Positions 56,401-64,000 of a stretch of 64,000 bases of DNA are shown piece by piece. Every line of letters starts with the position of its first letter. Within the stretch, counting starts at the first letter, position 1. Under the pieces are notes generated by a model. That model was given only the letters and a program-made list of their open reading frames with translations. It was not told where the DNA came from and ran no database searches. Source of the DNA: Pelobacter sp. (GTDB lineage: Bacteria > Desulfobacterota > Desulfuromonadia > Geobacterales > Pseudopelobacteraceae); contig JAVBXN010000015.1 in NCBI GenBank assembly GCA_030824515.1, forward strand, positions 62,001-126,000, in the 5' to 3' direction. Both the position numbers and the translations under genes were made by a program.

Positions 56401-56416
56401 TGGCATGCACACTGCT
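56401..56416 (+). promoter_or_regulatory. Sigma-54 promoter of the acylating aldehyde dehydrogenase
   Basis: TGGCATGCACACTGCT matches TGGCAYGNNNNTTGCW with one mismatch (C for the first T of TTGC) and 10 bases between GG and GC. The start site would be about 65 bases before the ATG at 56494. Confidence 0.8.
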
Positions 56417-56493
56417 CTATATCCGGACAAACGAAACTGAATCGTTATTTACCGGGTAATCGATCACCCCATCACACACAAAGGAGCTAAGAC

Positions 56494-57840
56494 ATGACAA
56501 CAGCGGCACAGGAAATCGATGTAATGGCAGCAAAGGCGCTCAAGGCGCTCGAAGAGTTCAAGGGTTTCACCCAGCAGCAGGTTGACAGGATCTGCGAAGC
56601 GATGACCGTGGCTGGGGTTGCCAATGAGCGCTACCTGGCAGAGTTCGCAGTGGAGGAAACCGGCATCGGCAATGTGGAAGACAAGGTCATCAAGAATCAC
56701 TTTGGCACCCAGGTGGTCTATGACTACATGAAGGACGCCAAATCGGTCGGCGTTATCGATGAAACCGACGGCATCATCTCGATCGCCGAGCCGTTCGGCA
56801 TCGTGGCCGCGGTCACGCCGACCACCAACCCGACCTCCACCACCATGTTCAAGGCTCTGATCGCTCTCAAGGGGCGCAACGTAATCATCCTGGCCTTCCA
56901 TCCCAGGGCTCAGCAATGCAGTGCCGCGGCCGCCAAGATCATGCTGGACGCCGCCGTGGCCGCCGGAGCTCCAAAAAATTGCATTCAGTGGGTCACCCAG
57001 CCTTCCATCGAGGCCACCGACGCACTGATGAAACATCCGGACGTGTCGATCGTAGTCGCCACCGGCGGCGGAGCGATGGTCAAGGCCGCCTACAGCTCCG
57101 GCCATCCGGCGCTGGGTGTCGGACCGGGCGGCGTACCTGTTTTCATTGAAAAGAGCGCCAACCTGCACATGGCCGTGAAAGACGTGATCGCCTCCAAGAC
57201 CTTCGATAACGGCACCATCTGCTCTTCCGACCAGTCTGTGATCTTCGACGATCACAGCATCGCCGAAAAGACGCTGATCCTCTTCGAAAGAAGCGGCGCC
57301 TACCTCTGCACCGAAGCGGAAAAAGCCAAGCTGGAAACAGTTATGTTCGACAAGGAGAAGGGGGTTCCATCCATGTCGATCGTTGGCAAGAGCCCGCAGG
57401 TGATCTCCGCGCTGGCCGGTTTCAGCATCCCGGCCGACAGGAAACTGCTGATCGTGCCTTTGACCACGACCGGTGGCGACGACTGGATGAGCCGCGAGAA
57501 ACTCTCGCCGGTACTGGGCTGGTACGTTGCCGAAGGCAAGGATGCGGCCATCAAAGCCGCCGCTACACAGCTGGACCATGGCGGCGCCGGTCACTCGGCG
57601 GTGGTCTTTACCGAAAACGAGGACATCGCCCACGAATTCGCACTTAAAGTGGACGCCAACCGCGTGGTCTGGAACCAGCCCTCGGTGCACGGCACCATCG
57701 GCGCACTTTACAACACCCTGGTACCTTCACTCACCCTGGGATGCGGCGCGACCGGCGGCAACATCACCACCGAGAACGTCGGTTACAAGAACCTGCTCAA
57801 CATCAAGCGTCTGGCAAGAAGGAATTCGGCCAACAACTAA
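56494..57840 (+). CDS. CoA-acylating aldehyde dehydrogenase
   Basis: The 448-residue protein resembles the N-terminal half of AdhE and EutE/SucD-type enzymes. It has VTPTTNPTSTTMFKALIALKGRN, the nucleophile Cys in NGTICSSDQSVI, GVGPGGVPVFIE and TENVGYKNLLNIK. It converts an aldehyde, CoA and NAD to acyl-CoA, most likely acetaldehyde to acetyl-CoA. There is no microcompartment-targeting extension and no shell gene nearby. AAAGGAG precedes the ATG. It is controlled by sigma-54 and probably by the divergent AcoR-like gene. Confidence 0.9.
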   Translation: MTTAAQEIDVMAAKALKALEEFKGFTQQQVDRICEAMTVAGVANERYLAEFAVEETGIGNVEDKVIKNHFGTQVVYDYMKDAKSVGVIDETDGIISIAEPFGIVAAVTPTTNPTSTTMFKALIALKGRNVIILAFHPRAQQCSAAAAKIMLDAAVAAGAPKNCIQWVTQPSIEATDALMKHPDVSIVVATGGGAMVKAAYSSGHPALGVGPGGVPVFIEKSANLHMAVKDVIASKTFDNGTICSSDQSVIFDDHSIAEKTLILFERSGAYLCTEAEKAKLETVMFDKEKGVPSMSIVGKSPQVISALAGFSIPADRKLLIVPLTTTGGDDWMSREKLSPVLGWYVAEGKDAAIKAAATQLDHGGAGHSAVVFTENEDIAHEFALKVDANRVVWNQPSVHGTIGALYNTLVPSLTLGCGATGGNITTENVGYKNLLNIKRLARRNSANN

Positions 57841-57885
57841 TCCGATCGGTTTATCTGTAAAACTCAAGTTCCAATGAAAACAAAT

Positions 57886-57910
57886 CCCCCCTTCCTTGAC
57901 GGGAGGGGGG
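57886..57910 (+). terminator. GC-rich hairpin after the aldehyde dehydrogenase
   Basis: CCCCCCTTCC (57886-57895) pairs with the GGGAGGGGGG block (57901-57910) around a 5-base loop. No T tract follows, so it may act as a pause, an mRNA end or an intergenic repeat; a related C5T3/A3G5 hairpin lies at 60120. Confidence 0.5.
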
Positions 57911-57970
57911 ACAGAGAATGCTTTGCTGAATGGAAAAAGGTTGCTTGAGGCGGGTTACGCTGCAGCCCAG

Positions 57971-57999
57971 GCGAACCCGGCCGGGTTCGCACTGTTTTT
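57971..57999 (+). terminator. Terminator-like hairpin upstream of sucC
   Basis: GCGAACCCGG and CCGGGTTCGC (57971-57990) form a perfect palindrome, followed by ACTGTTTTTG. Confidence 0.6.
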
Positions 58000-58013
58000 G
58001 AACATGAAATTTC

Positions 58014-58027
58014 CCGGACATGTCCGG
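58014..58027. promoter_or_regulatory. 14-bp palindrome upstream of sucC
   Basis: CCGGACATGTCCGG is a perfect palindrome 34 bases before the sucC start, followed by an AT-rich TATAAAATATAGAT stretch that could be a -10 region. It may be an operator. A half site occurs near 56421. Confidence 0.45.
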
Positions 58028-58060
58028 ATATAAAATATAGATCGCATCTGGAGATAAATG

Positions 58061-59229
58061 ATGAACATACACGAGTATCAGGCTAAAGCGATATTAAGGG
58101 AGTTCGGCGTGCCGGTTCCCGACGGGCACGTCTGTTACAACGGAGCCAGTGCCCGTGAGTGGGCCAAGCGCCTGGGGGAGGGGCCCTGGGTGGTCAAGGC
58201 CCAGATCCACGCTGGTGGCCGCGGCAAGGGTGGCGGCGTCAAACTGGCCCGCAGCTCAAGTGAAGTACAGCTGATCGCCCGCGACATGCTGGGCATGACC
58301 CTGCGTACCCACCAGACCGGCCCGGATGGCAAGCTGGTCACCCGGGTTCTGGTGGAAAACGGCTGCAACATTGCCAACGAACTGTACGTCAGCCTGGTGG
58401 TTGACCGGGGCAGTTCCAAGGTCACGGTTATGGCCTCCACCGAAGGGGGCATGGACATCGAAGAGGTGGCCGCCAAAACCCCCCATAAAATTTTCACCGA
58501 AACCATCGATCCCCTGGTGGGACTGACCGCCTTCCAGTGCCGCAAGATCGCCTTCAGCCTGGGGTTGGGCGGCAAACTGGTGGGCAAGGCCGTCGCGGTG
58601 CTGCAGGGTCTCTACAAAACATTCATCGCCTGTGACTGCTCCATGCTGGAGATCAACCCGTTGGTGGTAACCGCCGAGGATGAACTGCTGGCGCTGGATG
58701 CAAAATTCGGTTTCGACGACAACGCCGTCTTCCGCCACCCCAAGCTGAGCGACATGCGCGACTACGACGAAGAGGACGCCAACGAGGTCGAAGCCTCCCA
58801 GCACGACCTCTCCTACATCTCGCTTTCCGGCAACATCGGTTGTCTGGTAAACGGGGCCGGCCTGGCCATGGCCACCATGGACATCATCAAACACTACGGC
58901 GGCGACCCGGCCAACTTCCTGGACGTGGGAGGTGGAGCCACCATCGAACGTGTTACCGAGGCCTTCAAGCTGATCCTCTCCGACAGAAACGTCCAGGGAA
59001 TCCTGGTCAACATCTTCGGCGGCATCATGAAATGCGACATCATCGCCACCGGCGTGGTCGAAGCCGCCAAGCAGGTTTCGCTGCAGGTGCCGCTGGTCGT
59101 GCGCCTGGAAGGAACCAACGTTGCCAGGGGCAAGGAAATCCTGGCCGAAAGCGGCCTGAACATCGTCGCCGCCGACGGCATGGCCGACGCGGCCCAGAAA
59201 ATCGTCCAGGCCGTGAAAGGAGCCAACCA

Positions 59230-59233
<4 letters not shown>
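58061..59233 (+). CDS. sucC: ADP-forming succinate-CoA ligase, beta subunit
   Basis: Two ATGs stand in tandem; I use the second (58061), which gives the usual [20 protein letters not shown] and better spacing to CTGGAG (390 residues). The ATP-grasp domain has [21 protein letters not shown], and the CoA-ligase domain has LDVGGGA and [13 protein letters not shown]. With SucD it interconverts succinyl-CoA and succinate with nucleotide phosphorylation. In a propionate-forming metabolism this would link to the methylmalonyl-CoA route. It overlaps sucD by 4 bases. Confidence 0.96.
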
Positions 59234-60102
<869 letters not shown>

Positions 60103-60119
60103 AGGCAAATCCCCCTCAA

Positions 60120-60150
60120 TCCCCCTTTCATAAAGGGGGAGGCTTTAAAA
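60120..60150 (+). terminator. Hairpin after sucCD
   Basis: TCCCCCTTT (60120-60128) and AAAGGGGGA (60132-60140) form a 9-bp perfect stem with a 3-base loop, followed by GGCTTTAAAA. The T tract is weak. Confidence 0.55.
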
Positions 60151-60173
60151 TTCAAAAGCCGGAAACGTGTGAA

Positions 60174-60341
60174 ATGGGAAAATACAAGCAAAGTCCGAAA
60201 TACAATGTCGTATCCATGAGGCTTAGTGACGAGGAAAAGCAGCTGCTTGACCAACTTACGCTGCGTAGCAGCAAGAGCATATCCCGGCTGATGCGCGAGG
60301 CGATAACTCTTTACAGCCTGCTGGTAAACAATCCCGGATGA
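60174..60341 (+). CDS. Small ribbon-helix-helix-like protein, 55 residues
   Basis: The ATG at 60174 begins MGKYKQSPKYNVVSMRLSDE, followed by EEKQLLDQLTLRSSKSISRL and MREAITLYSLL. A short basic beta strand and two helices with SISRLMREAI is the ribbon-helix-helix (CopG/Arc) pattern. There is no toxin gene beside it. It lies between sucD and etfB and is followed by a run of hairpins, so it could be a DNA-binding regulator of these energy genes; this role is inference. Confidence 0.7.
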   Translation: MGKYKQSPKYNVVSMRLSDEEKQLLDQLTLRSSKSISRLMREAITLYSLLVNNPG

Positions 60342-60490
60342 AACGGGAATAGGGAGGCTAGCATTACTAGCCTCCTAAGGGCTCCGGTATTATGGGTGCC
60401 GGACGAGCGCATACTGCCATGTGTGCTCCTTTCGTGGGCCGGGGGTAAACACTTCCCCCGGCTTATTAGAAACTGAATAACGCAAATTAC
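60342..60490 (+). other. Structured intergenic segment with three hairpins
   Basis: Between the small RHH gene and etfB are GGAGGCTAG/CTAGCCTCC (60353-60375), GAGCGCA/TGTGCTC (60405-60428) and GCCGGGGG/CCCCCGGC (60438-60462), the last followed by TTATTAG. The last may be a terminator. The cluster could also be a small RNA or leader. It matches no riboswitch I can recognise. Confidence 0.5.
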
Positions 60491-60502
60491 GGAGTTGCTC
60501 TA

Positions 60503-61315
60503 ATGCTAGTCATATCGTGCATCAAACAGGTGCCGGACACCACCCAGGTGAAAATTGACCCGGTAACCAATACGCTGATCCGTGATGGAATCCCGTTTAT
60601 CATAAACCCCTACGACTCGCACGCGCTCGAAGAGAGCCTGAGGCTTAAGGATCGCTACAACATGCGCACAGTGGCGCTCTCGATGGGGCCGCCCAATACG
60701 GTGGCCACCTTGCGAAAAGCCTGCGCCCTCGGGGTTGACGAGGCCATCCTGCTGTCCGACCGCTGCTTTGGCGGCGCCGACACCCTGGCCACCAGCAAGG
60801 TGCTCTCGGCTGCCATCGAGCGCCTGGACCGACAGGAACAGGTCGGCATCGTTTTCTGCGGCAAACAGACCATTGACGGCGATACCGCCCAGGTCGGCCC
60901 CGGCATCGCCTCCCGACTGGGTTTCAGCCAGCTGACCCTGGTAGACCGGATCGAGTCGATCGATTTTCTGCACAAGACCATCCGTGTGCGCCGCAAGCTG
61001 GAAGGACGTCACGAGATTGTCGAAGCCCCGCTGCCGGTGATGATCACGGTGGTCAGGGAACTCAACCGTCCGCGTTATCCGACCGTGCCGATGCGGATTG
61101 AATCGCAGGAAACGGAGATCAAGGTCTGGGACAACTCGGTCCTCGAGCTTGACGTGGAAACGGTCGGTCTCAAAGGCTCGCCCACCTGGGTCAGCAAGAT
61201 CTTTTCGCCGGAGCGGGACCAGGGTGAAATCATCGGTGATGGTATCGCTGATCCGGTCGGGACCGCCAACCTGCTGATCGACAGGCTGCTCGGCAAGGAC
61301 CTGCTGGCGGTGTAG
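60503..61315 (+). CDS. etfB: Electron transfer flavoprotein, beta subunit
   Basis: The 270-residue protein has the family opening MLVISCIKQVPDTTQVKIDP, the HALEESLRLKD motif and the AMP-binding region FCGKQTIDGDTAQVGPGIA. The C-terminus has the usual arm. EtfB pairs with EtfA, encoded 88 bases downstream, and passes electrons between acyl-CoA dehydrogenases or similar enzymes and a membrane oxidoreductase. Confidence 0.94.
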   Translation: MLVISCIKQVPDTTQVKIDPVTNTLIRDGIPFIINPYDSHALEESLRLKDRYNMRTVALSMGPPNTVATLRKACALGVDEAILLSDRCFGGADTLATSKVLSAAIERLDRQEQVGIVFCGKQTIDGDTAQVGPGIASRLGFSQLTLVDRIESIDFLHKTIRVRRKLEGRHEIVEAPLPVMITVVRELNRPRYPTVPMRIESQETEIKVWDNSVLELDVETVGLKGSPTWVSKIFSPERDQGEIIGDGIADPVGTANLLIDRLLGKDLLAV

Positions 61316-61403
61316 AGGCGCACAGGATGAATTATGAATTATGAATTGGCCCCATCTTTTCATACTTCATCCCTCATCCTTCATAATTATAGAAGGGTTA
61401 AAC

Positions 61404-62747
61404 ATGACTGACATAAAGAAACCTAAAAAACCGCGCGGCGTGGCCAGCCTGATCGAAGGCAGGTGCATCGCCTGCGGCGAACGCTGCCAGAGCTCCTGTC
61501 CGGTCAACTGCATCGAGATGAGCGATTCGGGTGAACCGGTCATCGAAACCGCCAAGTGCATCGGCTGCCTCAAGTGCGTCAAGATCTGCCCGGCCGAAGC
61601 CCTGCAGATGTACTTCACCCCTGATGAAGAGAAAATTCTGGCCGAACTGGCCAAAGACTCCGCCGGCCTGCTGGTGGAGGAGCTTGACGAAGAGGGCGAA
61701 CGTCTCCGGAAGATGCTCGCCGGATATCGTGGCGTCTGGGTGGTTATCGAGCAGTTCGAAGGCGTTGTCGCCAAAGTGTCGTGGGAACTTCTGGGCACCG
61801 GCGCCGGACTGGCCAAAACTCTGGGGGTGCAGCTGAGTGCGGTCATTCTGGGGCAGGGTGTTGAACATCTCTGCAACGAGGCCTTCGAACATGGCGCCGA
61901 CCGGGCGATTGTCCTGGATGCGTCGGTGTACAGGAACTACCGTACCCAGCCCTATTCCGATGCCATCTGTTATCTGATCGAGAAACACCGGCCGGAAGTG
62001 ATCCTGATGGGCGCCACTGCCCAGGGACGCGACCTGGCGGGTGCGGTGGCAACCGTGGTCAAGACCGGTCTGACCGCCGACTGTACCGGCCTGGGGATCG
62101 ATGATAAACGCAACCTGATGCAGACCCGTCCTGCTTTTGGCGGCAACATCATGGCCACGATCATGTGCGACAAGTACCGCCCGCAGATGGCGACCGTGCG
62201 TCCGCACGTGATGCAGATGCCCGAACCGCAGCCCGGCAGAAGCGGTGAAATCATCCGCGAGGCGTTCGCGCCTCTGGAACAGAATGTTCTGGTCAAGGTA
62301 CTGGAAGTGATCAACGACCGTGACGGCAAGGACCAGGTCGATGTGTCCGCAGCCGAGATCATCGTCTCCGGCGGCCGTGGCCTGATGAACAAGGAAAACT
62401 TCGCCCTGCTGCAGGAATTGGCCGACGAACTCGGCGGGGTGGTCGGAGCATCGCGCAGCGCCGTGGATGCCGGCTGGATTTCCCACGGTCGTCAGGTCGG
62501 CCAGACCGGCAAGACCGTCCGCCCCAAGATCTATATCGCCTGCGGTATCTCGGGAGCGATCCAGCACATGGTCGGCATGCAGGACTCGGATACGATCATC
62601 GCCATCAACCGCGACCCGGAGGCGCCTATCTTCCAGGTGGCCACCTACGGGGTGGTGGGCGACCTGTTCCAGGTGGTGCCTGCGCTGATCGGCAGGGTGC
62701 GGGAACTCAAAGGGCAAAGCGACCGTTATGCGCCTGCCGCAGGCTGA
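61404..62747 (+). CDS. etfA: Electron transfer flavoprotein, alpha subunit with 2x[4Fe-4S] ferredoxin domain
   Basis: I start at the ATG at 61404 (GAAGGG upstream, 447 residues), not at 61341. The N-terminus carries a two-cluster ferredoxin domain ([25 protein letters not shown]). The EtfA core follows, with the FAD-binding segment [24 protein letters not shown] and [20 protein letters not shown]. Ferredoxin-fused EtfA is found in anaerobes, including Geobacter. Together with EtfB and the membrane Fe-S protein downstream it probably moves electrons between CoA-linked oxidations and the quinone pool. Confidence 0.94.
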   Translation: MTDIKKPKKPRGVASLIEGRCIACGERCQSSCPVNCIEMSDSGEPVIETAKCIGCLKCVKICPAEALQMYFTPDEEKILAELAKDSAGLLVEELDEEGERLRKMLAGYRGVWVVIEQFEGVVAKVSWELLGTGAGLAKTLGVQLSAVILGQGVEHLCNEAFEHGADRAIVLDASVYRNYRTQPYSDAICYLIEKHRPEVILMGATAQGRDLAGAVATVVKTGLTADCTGLGIDDKRNLMQTRPAFGGNIMATIMCDKYRPQMATVRPHVMQMPEPQPGRSGEIIREAFAPLEQNVLVKVLEVINDRDGKDQVDVSAAEIIVSGGRGLMNKENFALLQELADELGGVVGASRSAVDAGWISHGRQVGQTGKTVRPKIYIACGISGAIQHMVGMQDSDTIIAINRDPEAPIFQVATYGVVGDLFQVVPALIGRVRELKGQSDRYAPAAG

Positions 62748-62781
62748 TCCAGTCAATAGGTCCAAATCAACAACTCGCTCT

Positions 62782-62861
62782 CGCAAAGGCGCAAAGGCGC
62801 AAAGAAAGCCGATTTTTGATTAATAGTTTGTGTTTCTTGGCGAGCTTTGCGCCTTTGCGCG
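62782..62861. repeat. Inverted repeat with tandem CGCAAAGG units
   Basis: Three tandem copies of CGCAAAGG (62782-62804, last shortened) face CTTTGCGCCTTTGCGCG (62845-62861) as an inverted repeat with a 40-base AT-rich centre. There is no strong T tract after it. It looks like a dispersed intergenic palindrome between etfA and the Fe-S oxidoreductase. Confidence 0.7.
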
Positions 62862-62970
62862 ATTAACTGCATTTCAGGGGTGAATTGCTTTGCCTGGGTT
62901 TTTGCACAGGCACAGTATCGGCCAAAATAAACTGCTGAGTATTTTAGAATCTGTAGTGAGGTATCATTTC

Positions 62971-64000
62971 ATGTCTATTCATCAAGCCGTATTCACGGCC
63001 ATATTTGCTGTTTCGGTACTTTCCTTCATGTTCAGCTGCTACCGGCGGCTGCAGCTGGTAGCCATCGGCGTCCCCGAGAATCGCTTCGACAATCCGTTCG
63101 GACGTTTGCTGGGGATGTTCAATTATGCTTTTGCCCAGAAGCGGGTTCTGTCGCGGCCGTATGGATTCAACCATTTCATGCTGTTCTGGGCCTTCATGCT
63201 GCTGCTGGTCGCCAATGGCGAGTTTCTGCTGGAGGGCTTGATCCCAGGGGTGAACCTGGCGCTCCTGCCGCAGCCCCTGTACCATGCCCTGCAACTGCTC
63301 TTCGACCTGGTTTCGGTGGCCGCCCTGGTATCGGTGCTGGTGGCGTTGGCTCGCCGTCTGCTGTTTCCGCCCGAATACCTGGGAAACGACTACACCCGTC
63401 CCGCCAGCGGTGAGGCGCTTTTGATACTGGCGATGATCGCCACCTTGATGGGCGCTTTTTTCCTGCTGAACGGCGCCCATATCGCTCTGGGGCAGTCAGG
63501 CTCATGGCGTCCTGTTTCAGCGGCGATCGCAGCAATTATCGACGGACTGCCCGCAGCCGTGCTGGAAGGGGTGGCGGTTGCGGCCTGGTGGCTGCACGCG
63601 CTGGTCCTGCTGCTGTTCATGAATTTTCTGCCCCGCAGCAAGCATATGCACATCCTGACCGCGATCCCCAACTGCTATTTCAAGAACCTGGCAAAGCCCA
63701 ACGTTCAGTCGAGGGAAACCTTTGAAAAGGGTGAACGCTACGGCGTCAGCAGTGTCGAGCAGTACAGCTGGAAGGATCTGTTCGATTCGCTGACCTGCAC
63801 CGAGTGCGGCCGTTGCCAGGATCTCTGCCCGGCCCATAACACCGGCAAACCGCTCAATCCGCGCCGGATTGTGCACGATATCAAGGTCAATCTGCTTAAG
63901 AACGGCCCGGCCCTTAAAGATGGCAGAACCGGTCTTACTTCGCTGATCGGAGAGCCGGCCGAGGGGACCATCGGTGAGGATGCGCTCTGGTCCTGTACCA
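62971..64000 (+). CDS. Membrane Fe-S (HdrD-like) oxidoreductase, 3' end cut by window
   Basis: The ATG at 62971 follows GTGAGG. The 343 visible residues begin with several membrane helices (MSIHQAVFTAIFAVSVLSFM, FMLFWAFMLLLVANGE, EALLILAMIATLMGAFFLL, a fourth near 205-225), as in NarI-like cytochrome b parts. A ferredoxin motif follows (LTCTECGRCQDLCPAHNTGK). The frame is open at the window end, where CCG or HdrD domains are expected. Next to etfBA this is the Etf:quinone-type oxidoreductase of Geobacter and relatives, linking Etf to menaquinone. Confidence 0.88.
   Translation, partial: MSIHQAVFTAIFAVSVLSFMFSCYRRLQLVAIGVPENRFDNPFGRLLGMFNYAFAQKRVLSRPYGFNHFMLFWAFMLLLVANGEFLLEGLIPGVNLALLPQPLYHALQLLFDLVSVAALVSVLVALARRLLFPPEYLGNDYTRPASGEALLILAMIATLMGAFFLLNGAHIALGQSGSWRPVSAAIAAIIDGLPAAVLEGVAVAAWWLHALVLLLFMNFLPRSKHMHILTAIPNCYFKNLAKPNVQSRETFEKGERYGVSSVEQYSWKDLFDSLTCTECGRCQDLCPAHNTGKPLNPRRIVHDIKVNLLKNGPALKDGRTGLTSLIGEPAEGTIGEDALWSCT

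Larger units (their letters stand above)
56102..56493. other. Divergent control region between the activator and aldehyde dehydrogenase
   Basis: This 392-base gap holds no gene I can see. It carries two 17-bp dyads (56210, 56242) and the sigma-54 promoter at 56401. The half-site ATCCGGACA near 56421 resembles the palindrome upstream of sucC at 58014. Confidence 0.6.

Overview
The window looks like chromosome of a Gram-negative, GC-rich anaerobe of the Geobacter/Pelobacter group (Desulfuromonadia). I infer this from the many PAS histidine kinases and sigma-54 activators, a REC-PilB fusion, a MucR regulator, bacteriohemerythrin, the EtfBA plus membrane Fe-S oxidoreductase trio, and a fermentative alcohol/aldehyde gene set like that of Pelobacter propionicus. 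The species is inference. I saw no rRNA, tRNA, CRISPR array, insertion sequence or prophage.

Layout. (1) 1-9.2 kb: seven co-oriented signalling genes, including a response regulator fused to a complete PilB-type ATPase with a C-terminal zinc ribbon. (2) 9.2-29.5 kb: mostly housekeeping, with cell-wall proteins, rluB, asnS, purB, an MscS channel, a PurS-PurL fusion, recQ, purQ, purF, pyrE, an in-frame TlyA-HIT fusion, a hemerythrin and a lipoate pair. (3) 29.5-32.5 kb: a YjfB-like protein, MucR and a hybrid protein joining three MshEN-like repeats to an exported FN3/Ig/dockerin-like half. (4) 32.5-57.8 kb: the accessory heart. It holds four iron/glycerol-type alcohol dehydrogenases, two aldehyde dehydrogenases, a MoxR-VWA pair, a porin-DUF4242-AmiS/UreI operon, four histidine kinases or kinase/regulator genes, and two sigma-54 enhancer-binding proteins. 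I find four good sigma-54 promoters there, all in front of alcohol/aldehyde or porin genes. (5) 58-64 kb: sucCD, a tiny ribbon-helix-helix protein, etfBA, and the start of an Fe-S membrane oxidoreductase cut by the window edge.

Most notable is a 55-codon gene at 35679-35846 (minus) whose product ends in DGICGGY, close to the IDGMCGVY terminus of mycofactocin precursors. It lies directly upstream of a GldA-family dehydrogenase and downstream of MoxR and VWA genes. Next along is an iron alcohol dehydrogenase resembling the nicotinoprotein methanol dehydrogenases linked to mycofactocin. No radical-SAM maturase for it is in the window. I read this as a candidate peptide-derived redox cofactor locus for alcohol oxidation, under sigma-54 and two-component control. 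A second pattern is that three dehydrogenase genes each overlap the start of a PAS histidine kinase gene.

Taken together, region 4 suggests alcohol oxidation to aldehyde and acyl-CoA. The electrons could pass to the Etf/Fe-S oxidoreductase, and SucCD could handle CoA-ester interconversion.
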